From: Euphorbia lathyris
Lineage: Eukaryota > Streptophyta > Magnoliopsida > Malpighiales > Euphorbiaceae
Direction of reading: 5' to 3'
NCBI RefSeq assembly: GCF_963576675.1
Contig: NC_088916.1
Span: 15,352,501 to 15,416,500 of the forward strand
Length of the DNA: 64,000 nt
Below the pieces are notes generated by a model. It had not been told where the DNA came from. It saw only the letters and a program-made list of their open reading frames with translations, and ran no database searches. Below, one piece after another: positions 34,201 through 43,159 of this stretch; position 1 is the first letter of the stretch; each line of letters starts with the position of its first letter. Both the position numbers and the translations under genes were made by a program.

Positions 34201-36663
34201 TTTCAAAAACTAGAGTACATAAGTTCTTTCAAAAACAGAACTTTAATCAGTTATGGGATACATAAAGCTGTATTGGAGTTAAAGTATCGTACACAGCTTT
34301 TGTTCTGGACTTTAGAAGATCCAGTGCAGCTGATACATTTTCCTCCACTAATTTTCTTGCATGTTGCCTAAACAAGTCCTCTGCAAGCTGCATGAAACAG
34401 AATAGACCATATAAAGAAACAACTACAAACTGAAAAATAAATTATCACTGCGAAGAAGGTACCTCGTCAGAAAGCCGAAACTGAAGCTGTGCTTGCCTAA
34501 GGCTTACAAGCTCCTCCACATCTACATCTATATAAAAACAAAAATACAGAATTTATCAACATATAGAATGGAACACACTCTTGTTTCACTAGTAGCAAGC
34601 AAATTCTTGAAGATCAAATTTGCAGCTCAGGTTGAAATAAAAACCAATAAATAAATGAATTTTGTTAATGAGTCAACACTAGTCCATCACCAAGAATAAA
34701 AGGCAATTTGCTTCAGGAGTCGACAGCCTCTTTTCATACATTAGAAAATGCAAATGATTTTGTTTGACTCATGGAGAAAAGAATCATATGCAGAACCAAT
34801 TAAAGGTAATTGAGGATTTCAGGATAAAATCACAAATGTTATTAAATAGCATGCTTCTATTACAATGCCCTTCACATAAATAGTTGAGTATCTAGCACCC
34901 ACCACAACAGGTTACATGATTATGGACCTGTATCTTACCTCTGCTAACTGACTTAAGCTTTGAAGCATATAACCTCTGGGCATTATCACGAATAGCAACC
35001 TCAACCTGTCAGGATAAGAATATTGAAAATAAATAAGTAGTCACAAAAAAGGTGAACAAAAATCTTGAGAAGTGTAACGAATCACAACCAAACCCATACA
35101 TAGGAACACGTAACATGCTTAAGAAAATCCAACACTTGTCATTTTCCATACATGATCAGTATACCCACTTGAAATCACATCAAAAAAGCCTAGACATAGA
35201 TAATACTTATGAATAAGTACCTGGGAATCAGTAACTTTGAAAACACGCTTCCAAGGTAAAAGAAATGATGATGCATCTCCAAAAACCAAAGTTGAGACAT
35301 AGATTAACTTCTGAAATGCCTGCACTGGAGAATTAGTACTAATGGTCAAGTTCCAAATTTCCATTGAAATGCTAGTACGAAAACTTGTATAGATTAAGAA
35401 ATAATACATGCACAAGTCAAATAGCACTTGACCTACCCGACGCTGCTCTACATCACCATCACGATCTCCAGTTTCAAGCCTTTGCCTGAAAATCCGTCTA
35501 CCAATCTACAATCATGAGAAGTAGCAGCTTAAAGAAAATTGTACCCATTCATCACATCCAACTAAAAGTATAGTCATTTTTTTCACATGCATGTGAGATG
35601 TTCATGTAACAATACCTCCACATGCATGTTAGCAGCATCAGGATCATCAATTCCCAATGCAGATTTGAAGTTGATTATTGTTTGCACTTCATTTCCTTTA
35701 AGATCTTCACTTCCAGGAGGTAGAACAGATGAAACAAACCTATACAGAAACCCGGTTTAAATAAGATACTTCATTTTAACAAAATAGAGACTGAATTATC
35801 AGAAGCATAATTAATAAAAACTGTTCTTAAGTTCAACAACCATAAAGTTCATTTCATCTCACCGACAGTATAAATCACAAAGTTCCGCATTGAATGCCTC
35901 GTTCTGCTTGCTCACGCCGTATCTGTGATATCAAAATTGAGAGTAGGAACTTAAAAAGTAGTCAAAAAGAAAATATATTGAAAGCATCCAAAACAAGGTA
36001 AAACAAGAGCTTCTAATTCTCACATTGCAGGAAGTACAAACGAGCTAAGAAAAATCTTCAAAATGAAAAAATTGAACAGACGAAAATGGTTTAAAAATAT
36101 ACACATACATCCTATTTACATGAATTGAATTGCCTAAGTAATAAGGATGCGAACCTTTTGGCAATATGTTCAATATCCTCCTTCTTAACGGCTTTGGGAT
36201 CATCGAACCCAGCCACATAGTTATGTAAATCAGCAGCCGCAACTTCGGGAACAGACGAATTCATGGCAAAGACCATGGCACCACCTGCAGCACCCATAGC
36301 AGCAGCGCCGCCCAAAGCCAAATTCCTAGTCTTCCCGAACTTTAAACCCAAAGTATAACCAGCAGCAAGAGCACCAGCAAGAACAATTGCGGAAGTCGCT
36401 AATCTAACAGGAGGTGAAAGAGTAGCCACCAAAGGCTGCATTCCAGATAGCTCGCGTTTGCCACCAAAAACATCAGATGAAGATGTGGAATCAACGGAGA
36501 CATCAGTTGGTGAATCTGAAGAGTTACGAGGGACGGAGACTCTAAAACGGCGACGTGTAGGGAGGGAGACAGAGGAGGGAGTGGTGAGACGGAGAGGGGT
36601 GGGATTAAGGAAAGGGGAGGAAAGAGGAGTTGAAGTAGAAGCAGTGAGGAGAGAAGAATTCAT
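25226..36663 (-). CDS. TIC110: TIC110, chloroplast inner-envelope protein import translocon subunit
   Basis: TIC110 sits in the inner envelope membrane with a large stromal part that binds incoming preproteins and stromal chaperones. I joined 15 exons (minus strand): 36663-36155, 35922-35863, 35739-35616, 35505-35437, 35319-35221, 35005-34939, 34527-34463, 34387-34293, 34128-34001, 33923-33823, 29915-29699, 29543-29389, 27238-27113, 27014-26028, 25468-25226. All introns are GT-AG and phases agree; total 3045 nt, 1014 residues, against about 1000 for the family. Residues 1 to about 75 are S/T/P/R-rich (transit peptide). Two hydrophobic segments lie at about 88-108 and 116-134. Stretches such as FGDASSFLLPWKRVFKVTD, LGKREAEAIAVDVTSKAYRKRL and RIPFGAQITTKKDDSEY identify it. 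An acidic E/D-rich linker precedes RIPFGAQ. It ends EKFVF. No lesion was found, so the gene should be functional. Confidence 0.96.
28492..29071. mobile_element. GC-rich MITE in TIC110 intron 12
   Basis: Terminal inverted repeats CTATGAAGCACGGAC and (right end, reverse strand) CTATGAAGCACAGAC bound a 580-bp insert. An exact 8-bp target duplication GTTACAGC lies at 28484-28491 and 29072-29079. The left 130 bp is very GC-rich with repeated GGGACACGG units; the right end has the matching CCGTGTC units. No coding capacity. The 8-bp duplication suits the hAT superfamily, but the family is not certain. It is related to 32769-33465. Confidence 0.82.
30280..31110 (+). pseudogene. Decayed Ty3/gypsy integrase fragment in TIC110 intron 10
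   Basis: Several frames show successive pieces of a gypsy pol: DNYYWPKMQRMLGNY (zinc-binding N-domain of integrase, about 30420-30470), FSKVAHFLHD (about 30620-30660), VNQIMTLLRCLTGTT-like text (about 30700-30740), then DYNNSVNQSTKRTP (about 30785-30825) and MKPQHVFKMVPLAQEAGVS (about 30845-30900). These match the order of a Ty3/gypsy integrase with frameshifts and stops throughout. A 42-bp duplication lies at about 30336-30420. It is antisense to TIC110. Its ends cannot be defined. Confidence 0.65.
31648..33513. mobile_element. Nonautonomous hAT-like element in TIC110 intron 10
   Basis: The ends CAGCGGCGGAACGAAGG (left) and, on the reverse strand, CAGTGGTGGAACCAGGA (right) are imperfect inverted repeats of the CAGTGGCGGA type seen in hAT elements. 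An 8-bp target duplication (tttcaaac at 31640-31647, cttcaaac at 33514-33521, one mismatch) agrees with hAT. The 1.87-kb interior has no transposase that I can see and contains another transposon at 32769-33465. It is old, given the mismatches in TIRs and duplication. Confidence 0.8.
32769..33465. mobile_element. GC-rich MITE nested in the hAT-like element
   Basis: It is a 697-bp insert with inverted repeats CTATGATACATGGACTCG (left) and CTATGTTACATGGACTCG (right, reverse strand), flanked by an exact 8-bp duplication GTTAAATA (32761-32768 and 33466-33473). Subterminal parts carry repeated GACACGG / CCGTGTC phrases (about 32815-32870 and 33340-33440). It belongs to the same family as 28492-29071 by TIR, duplication length and subterminal repeats. 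Confidence 0.85.
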
Positions 36664-36950
36664 GGCTCTCCTCCCTGAGTGAACGGAGGAAAATTATCGG
36701 AAACGGCAGAGTTTGTGCTGGTTATAGGGTTTAACGAAACAAGAAGAAGATGAAGAAGAAGATAGAGTTGGGGAAAATTAGATAGAACACTATATGATAT
36801 ACTTGTATTTTTAATTTATTATCATGTTGCAGTTGAACTGGGCGGCTCTTCCCCTCATACTACTACCACTGTATTAATGGCATATTGTAAATAAAGCCTT
36901 TTCTGTTTAAGGTAAAATGACATTTTTAGCCCTCATATTAGAATAATGGC
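36664..36950 (-). promoter_or_regulatory. TIC110 upstream region
   Basis: The 290 bp upstream of the TIC110 start codon is all that separates the gene from the foldback repeat at 36951. On the gene strand it has a CTTCTTCATCTTCTTCTTG tract about 80-110 bp before the ATG, as often seen in plant 5' leaders. I could not place a TATA box with confidence. Confidence 0.4.
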
Positions 36951-37770
36951 TATAGATTTGGGAGGAGGTTAATGGGAGTAAATGAGAGTAATGGAAGGTT
37001 AAGTATTAAGTTAAACTTGTTTGGGAGTTATTTTTTGGGAGTAAATGGAGGTTAATGGGGTTAAATCTTTACTTCCTCTAACCTCCAAACTCTAACCTCC
37101 AAATTGGGGGTTAATGGGAGTAACGTAAACTTTTTTAAAATTTCTTGTCTGTGGAGAGTAAATTTAACCTTCATTCCCCTCCAAATTTAAACTCCCAAAC
37201 AAGGTTAAACATTTAACCTCATTTACATCCTATAAACTCCCAAACAAGGTTAATTTTTAACTTTCCATTCCATCACTTCCCTTCCCTTTCCATTACCTCC
37301 TTTAACTCTCACCTCCATTAACCTCCAAACTCCCAAACAATGGGATAAGATGTTTTAGAAATATAGATTTGGGAGGAGGTTAATGGGAGTAAATGAAAGT
37401 AATGGAATGTTAAGTATTAAGTTAACCTTGTTTGGGAGTTATTTTTTGAGAGTAAATGGAGGTTAATGGGGTTAAATGTTTACTTCCTCTAACCTCAAAA
37501 CTCTAACCTCCAAATTGGGGGTTAATGGAAACGTAAACTTTTTTAAAATTTCTTGTCTCTGGAGAGTAAATTTAACCTTCCTTTCCCTCCAGATTTAAAC
37601 TCTCAAACGAAGTTAAACATTTAACCTCATTTACATCATATAAACTCTCAAACAATGTTAATGTTTAACTTTCCTTTCCATCACTTCCCTTCCCTTTCCA
37701 TTACCTCCTTTAACTCTCACTTCCATTAACCCCTAAACTCCCAAACAATGGGATAAGATGTTTTAGAAAT
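36951..37770. repeat. Tandemly duplicated foldback repeat upstream of TIC110
   Basis: Two units of about 410 bp (36951-37361 and 37362-37770) stand head to tail, each beginning tatagatttgggaggaggtt and ending near gggataagatgttttagaaa. Within each unit the left arm (GGGAGGAGGTTAATGGGAG) is roughly complementary to the right arm (CATTAACCTCCAAACTCCC), so each can fold back on itself. This is typical of a miniature inverted-repeat transposon that was duplicated in tandem. No coding capacity. Confidence 0.75.
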
Positions 37771-37785
37771 ATAGATTTAACTCTA

Positions 37786-37862
37786 GGGAGAATTACTAAA
37801 CTAGCCCCTTTTAGGGGTTAGTTTATATTTCTAGCTCCTTTCAAAAAAATTCTAAAACTAAC
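37786..37862 (+). repeat. Left terminal inverted repeat of the MULE
   Basis: It begins GGGAGAATTACTAAACTAGC and matches the reverse complement of 46752-46830 with about four substitutions and one or two single-base indels. Confidence 0.92.
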
Positions 37863-38225
37863 ATATTTCAATAAATTCTTCCAACTTTGCCCTCGTCATT
37901 AATGAATGAATTTCATCTCTCTAACACTCTGCTCTCTCTCTAACCTAACACCCCGCTCTCTCTCTCTCTAACTTACCGGCGTTTCATTGCGCGAATCCGA
38001 CGATTTCCTCCGGCGAATCTCTCTAACTTCGAGTGGACCTCAGAGAACGAATCGGATTCATAAGGAAGGACGAAAAAAAAGGTAAATAACTTGATTTTAC
38101 TTGTGAGTTCTTGTATTGTATGTACATTTGCTGAGTTCTTGTATTGTATGTACATTTGTTGGGTTTGAGAAGGAATCTTTCGTTTTGCTTACTCCTTCTG
38201 GTGTTAGGGTTCATTTGGGTTTGCA

Positions 38226-38455
38226 GTTGCCGATATCAACGTGATATCGACAAACTCTCCATTCATTGTTTGTTTATCTTCTATTTTCGTGCATATATTT
38301 GTCAATATCAATCGATATCCTATCTGCAATTGGTAAGTGTTTGATTGATATGTGTTGCTATCATATAGATATCGACAACCTAATTGTCGATATCACACCG
38401 ACAACCTAATTGTCGATATCACATAGATATCGACAACCTAATTGTCGATATCTCT
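38226..38455. repeat. Palindromic GATATCGACA repeats, array A (5' of the Ulp1-like gene)
   Basis: Several copies of gatatcgaca and its complement tgtcgatatc occur in the leader of the Ulp1-like gene. From about 38370 they alternate as GATATCGACAACCTAATTG followed by TCGATATC, forming small hairpins. Confidence 0.85.
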
Positions 38456-39540
38456 CTTATTTTAGCCTATGTTAGCTCATTTTAGCTTAACTTCTTTATT
38501 AGCTTACTTGTATGTTAGCTTATGATATATCTACAATAAATTTCAGCATGATCATGGACAAAAGAGGAAGAGAGATGAGCATGAGGGTTCAGAATATAAG
38601 TATAAAAAAGCATTTGGAACGGAAAGCATCATCACAATTAGGTGTAACGGAGATTCAGCAAAAAATATAATGAACAATTTAACATCAAATTAAAGAAAGC
38701 TATTTAAGCAGAGTTGCTTCGGGCAGTATTGTTAGATGGAACTTACACAATTTGCAGGAGTCCTCTGTCATACCCTTTTAACAAGAGAGATGAAATGTGA
38801 AGACCTCAAACCCAGGGAGCTTTGCTTCAAAGTTAGAGGTGTTGAGTTGAGATGTGGAGATTGGGAGTTTGGACTCCTAAGTGGGTTACGGTTTGGAGAT
38901 TTGGAAGCATTTAGGGCAAAGTTTAGTGCGCTAAAAAAGCCGGATATATTTAGAAAGAAGTTTTTTCACACTACCCTACACCAACTATTAGAGACGTGGA
39001 CACAATTATGACTCAAACTATTTGGAAGAATGAATCTGATCAGGATGCAGTTTCGTTTCCCATGTTGTACTTTGTACTTGGTAGTGTGTTGGATAACACA
39101 TCTATGAAACAAGCTGCTCATTGGGTTTTGGAACTAGCAGAATTTCCAACACTGTTTAACGAGTTCCCGTGGGGTGTTGTGGCCTGGGATGAGACCTACA
39201 GGTCCCTTGTTAATGGTATGCTTGGTGGAAAAGAGAGACTGGATCAATTATATGCTTATAGGGATGGAAAAAGGAAAGCTCATGTCTCATATAACCTATA
39301 TGGTTTTGCACACGTATTTCAGGTATGATGTGTGTATATTCTATATACTAGAAATGTTAGTAATAGGCATAAATAATGAATTGAAACTTTGTTACAGGCT
39401 TGGTTGTTTGAAGTATGGGATGCCACCCACGAATGCTTTGTGAAGTCATCCAATTGCATCCCACGATGGCTTCGATGGAAAAAGACGAATACCCCTACAT
39501 TCGCCAAAGTTAAATCCATGTTTGACGTAAGTTGACTAAA

Positions 39541-39655
39541 CATTATACCGATATCGACAATATTATACCGATATCGATAATATTGCGTCGATATCGACAA
39601 CATTATGCCGATATCGACCATAATATTGTCGATATTGACAATATTATGCCATACA
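39541..39655. repeat. Palindromic GATATCGACA repeats, array B (intron)
   Basis: Five or so diverged copies (ccgatatcgacaatattata-like, about 22-bp spacing) fill the intron 39527-39691. Confidence 0.85.
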
Positions 39656-40229
39656 TCTTATCGACTTGTTTAATTGTACATGTGTATTTTAGTCGGGTCA
39701 AGCCCCAAATGCTACCAAACTTGTAGCTGGAGATAGGGAGAAAGAAAGCTCATGGTACCAATATCTTAAAGACCATATGGAGGGTCGGCTGTGTAATTAT
39801 GACCATTTATTTACTGATTTGGAAGAGGAGGAAGAGGAGGCATGGGAGGGAAAGGAGGCAGTGGTTAGAGATGAAGGAGGAGGGGAGGATGAAGATGATG
39901 ACAGTGAAACTGAAACTGATAATGAAGAAAAAAGAGATGATGACATTGACACTGATAATGATGAAAATGCTTTCATCATAACTCCAGAGTACCACTCCAG
40001 AAGAAGAAACAATCTGTTGCATCAAGCACCCCTAAGGAGGCTGATTTAGAATGACTGATGAGGAGGTTGTTTAGTGAGCAAGAGAAGAAAATAAATGAAC
40101 ATGTTTACTGCCTTTGGAAAAATATTTGTCCGTATTAGAGCGTGATGTGTAGCAACTGAAGGCACAACGGGGAGTAGATGATGTGGAGACCACGATAGGA
40201 GTAGTTGATGTGGTTTATGGGATGGAGGA

Positions 40230-40680
40230 GGAGGTGGTTGGGGAGCAGAATGAGAGCGAGATGGAGAGGGAGGAGAAAGGGAAGGAGGAGATGGATAGGG
40301 AGGAGAAAGAGAATGAGGAGAAAGAGAGGGAGAGGGAGGAGAAAGAGAAGGAGGGGAAGGAGAGGGAGGAGAAAGAGAATGAGGAGAAAGAGAGGGATGA
40401 GAAAGAGAAAGAGAAAGAGGAGAAGGAGAGGGGGGAGAAAGAGAATAAGGAGAAGGAGATGGAGAGGGAGGAGAAGGATATGGAAAGGGAGAGGGAGAAG
40501 GAGAAGATGGAGAGGGAGAGAGAGGAGAAGGAGATGGAAATGGAGAGAGAGAGGGAGAAGGAGCAGAAGGAGAAAGAGAAGAAGGAGAAGGAGTAGAAGG
40601 AAAAGGAAAAGGAAAATGAGAAGGAGAAGGAGATAGAGAGGCAGAATGACAAGGAGAGGGGGATTGGGACTACACCTGCT
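40230..40680 (+). repeat. Purine-only low-complexity tract in the Ulp1-like gene
   Basis: About 450 bp of almost pure A/G (gaggagaaagag-type) translates as Glu/Lys/Arg/Met in every forward frame. The intended frame probably gives a charged helical linker between DUF1985 and the protease. Similar but shorter tracts occur at 39823-39900 and 41110-41270. Confidence 0.85.
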
Positions 40681-40728
40681 GTTATTGAGATTGATGTAAG
40701 TTTATTTTTATGTTTTAAGTTTGTGATG

Positions 40729-40937
40729 TGTCGATATCCCTAGGATATCGACACATTATCATTTGTGATGTGCCGATATCCCTATGATATCGACACATTA
40801 TCGATTGTGATGTGTCGATATCTCTATGATATCGACACATTATCGATTGTGATGTGTCGATTTCCCTATGATATCGACACACTATCATTTGTGATGTGTC
40901 GATATCATTTGTATATCGACAACTCAAAATGTCGATA
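40729..40937. repeat. Palindromic GATATCGACA repeats, array C (intron), 42-bp period
   Basis: Four units of 42 bp plus a partial one. Each has a perfect 10-bp inverted repeat TGTCGATATC and GATATCGACA separated by about 5 bp, then CATTATCGATTGTGATG-like spacer. The array lies inside an intron with donor GT at 40696. Confidence 0.9.
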
Positions 40938-41554
40938 TCAACATTATCTCTCTCTACTAATATGTGTTTCTACTTGGTTTGCTGTTGTAATATAATGAGA
41001 GCCATGATGCTGATATAGACTATGGATAGCTTAATGTTGTGGTCAATCAGGCCATCCAATCATCTTTAGATATGCGTCAAGACAAAGGAGAAATAGAAGA
41101 TTTGACTCTTGAGGAGAAAAAGGAGGAAGGGAAGGGTAAAAGAGGAGGCAGAGGAGGAAGAGGAGGAAGGGAAGGGTAAAAAAGGAGGAAGAGGAGGAAG
41201 ATGAGGTAGGGATGGAAAAAGGAAAGGGGAAGTTGAAGGGAAAGGGAGACCCAAACGAGAAAGAAAAGTTGGGAAAGTCTGCAAGTCACCGTTCACTGAT
41301 CCTCGGAACAATTTTCATTTTAATGATGATGATGATCAATATCCGATTACACAACCGGATGGGCGCAATCATATAAGAGGACGCCTCCTATATGACTACG
41401 ATGAATGGAAGAAGAATACACCCCATGATGATTGGAGGATCGTAGGTGGATGTGACTGGGGACAAACTGTAGGGTGGTTTGCATATGCAGAGAAAATTGG
41501 AAACTACATAGACAGTCAAGTAAGATACTACTCACTTTGTCTGTTTTTGGGTAT

Positions 41555-41768
41555 ATATCGACACATTATCGTTTGTGATGTGTCGATATCCCCATGATAT
41601 CGACACATTATCGATTGTGATGTGTCGATATCCACATTATCGATTGTGATGTGTCGATATCATTGTGATATTGACACATTATCGATTGTGATGTATCGAT
41701 ATCCCTATGACATCAACACATTATCGATTATGATGTGTCGATATCCCCATGATATCGACAATTCAAAA
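41555..41768. repeat. Palindromic GATATCGACA repeats, array D (intron)
   Basis: Same 42-bp type as array C, with some degenerate and shortened units. It lies inside the intron 41520-41821, which has clear GT and AG ends. Confidence 0.9.
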
Positions 41769-42577
41769 GGTCAATTGGTCCTTGCTAATATGTGTTTATA
41801 CTCATTTTGTCTTTGTCGTAGCTCGTAAATGCATTTTTTTGGTTATTGGACCACAAATATATTGACCAGAGGCCGGATTGGACTGCCATCGACTCAAACT
41901 TCTTTAGATTCGTGGAAATGGAAAATTTGATTGAGAATTACGACACACCTGGAGAATAGGAACACGTTGGTCTGTTTATATAGAGAATCAATGGAGACAA
42001 AAACTTTGAGAAGCGCACATGGCATGAGGTAAAACATGTGCTAATACCTATCAACTATAAGTCAGAACACTGGATACTCGGGGTGTTCTATGTGGAAGAG
42101 ATGAGGCTAGAATTGTATGATAGTCTAGAGTCAACTGCCTCTAACGAATCAATGGACAAATGGCTGCAACCCCGAATTCATATAATGACCAAAGCAATGG
42201 AAAAGGCCGATTATTGGAAGAACAGTGGGCATCCTGATAATGGGATTCGACGGATAAAATGGTCGAGGACTCGCGGGTGCCCACAACAGCTTCGCAAATC
42301 CAATGATTGTGGTATCTTCTGTTGTATTTTTGCACAACATTATGTTGAAAAAGGTCCATTGAGTACTGACTATGGCTTCTCCGGGTGTGATGGGCGTTAC
42401 TATAGGTTGCGTGTGTGCTTGGAAATCTTCAACCAACGCTTGTTTGATAATAATGATCTAATTAGCGGGGCTAATTTGTTTGGATGTGTTTTGGGGCAGC
42501 CTTAAATCTTGTAAATGTATGTTGGATATTTGCCTTCTGGTGGACATTTTGTAAATTGTAAATGTTTGTAAATATCG

Positions 42578-42918
42578 GCATATATCGACAATCGTTGTCA
42601 ATATACATATGATATATCGACAAATATACCTGTGATATCGACACTCTTTGTCAATATACATATGATATATCGACAAATATGCCTATGATATCGACACTCT
42701 TTGTCGATATACATATGATATATCGACAAATATACATGTGATATCGACAATTGCATTATGTAAATATGGAACGATGTCGACAACCGTTGTCGATATACCT
42801 GTGATATCGACACATTGCATTATTGTAAGGTTTCCTCTGTGTCGATTTTGGAACAAAATATGGAAGGATATCGACAACCTTTGTCGATATACCTATGATA
42901 TCGGCACATATCGACAAA
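42578..42918. repeat. Palindromic GATATCGACA repeats, array E (3' flank)
   Basis: This array follows the Ulp1-like stop codon. Units are of a second form, such as TTTGTCGATATACATATGA and TATATCGACAAATATACCTG, interleaved with GATATCGACA. It occupies the gap between the two convergent genes. Confidence 0.88.
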
Positions 42919-42944
42919 TTAATGCAGCACATATATAAAAAAAA

Positions 42945-43159
42945 CATAAAATACCTAAACTCCTAATTCCAAAGTCTTCTTACACATTAGTACAACACAT
43001 ATGTAAAAAACATAAAATACATAAACTCCCAATTCCAAAGTCTTCTTACACATTACTACAACACATATATAAAATACATAAAATACATAAACTCCTAATT
43101 CCAAATTCCAAATTCTTCTTACACATTAGTACAACACATATATAAAAAACATAAAATAC
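42945..43159. repeat. 66-bp tandem repeat between the convergent MULE genes
   Basis: Three units and a partial fourth, each starting CATAAAATAC (42945, 43011, 43077, 43150). The core is aactcctaattccaaagtct followed by tcttacacattagtacaaca. The third unit has a small internal duplication. The array sits at the 3' end of the transposase gene and could supply its polyadenylation region. Confidence 0.85.

Larger units (their letters stand above)
38555..42505 (+). pseudogene. DUF1985 plus Ulp1-like (C48) cysteine protease gene carried by the MULE
   Basis: Ulp1-type proteases process SUMO; in such MULEs the role is unknown. The DUF1985-like region spans about 38700-39520: MELTQFAGVLCHTLLTREMK, then MLYFVLGSVLDN, FPWGVVAWDETYRSL and YNLYGFAHVFQ, spliced at 39323-39397 to AWLFEVWDATHECF. 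A glutamate/lysine/arginine-rich linker (about 39820-41340) follows. The C48 domain is in 41822-42505, with catalytic His (SEHWILG), Asp (LYDSLES), Gln (CPQQLRKS) and Cys (NDCGIFCC). Introns with GT-AG ends are visible at 39323-39397, 39527-39691, about 40696-41000 and 41520-41821. In-frame stops near 38693, 38733, 41957 and 41980 and a frame change near 38995 suggest it is no longer intact, although the catalytic exon is open for 155 codons. Confidence 0.8.

Noticed and set aside
36458..36682. 74-codon plus-strand frame
   Set aside because: Antisense to TIC110 exon 1, where the transit peptide coding sequence is well supported.
40729..40937. 42-bp palindromic units considered as a CRISPR or tRNA-like array
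   Set aside because: Spacers between palindromes are themselves repeated, and there is no cloverleaf. They are tandem repeats in an intron.
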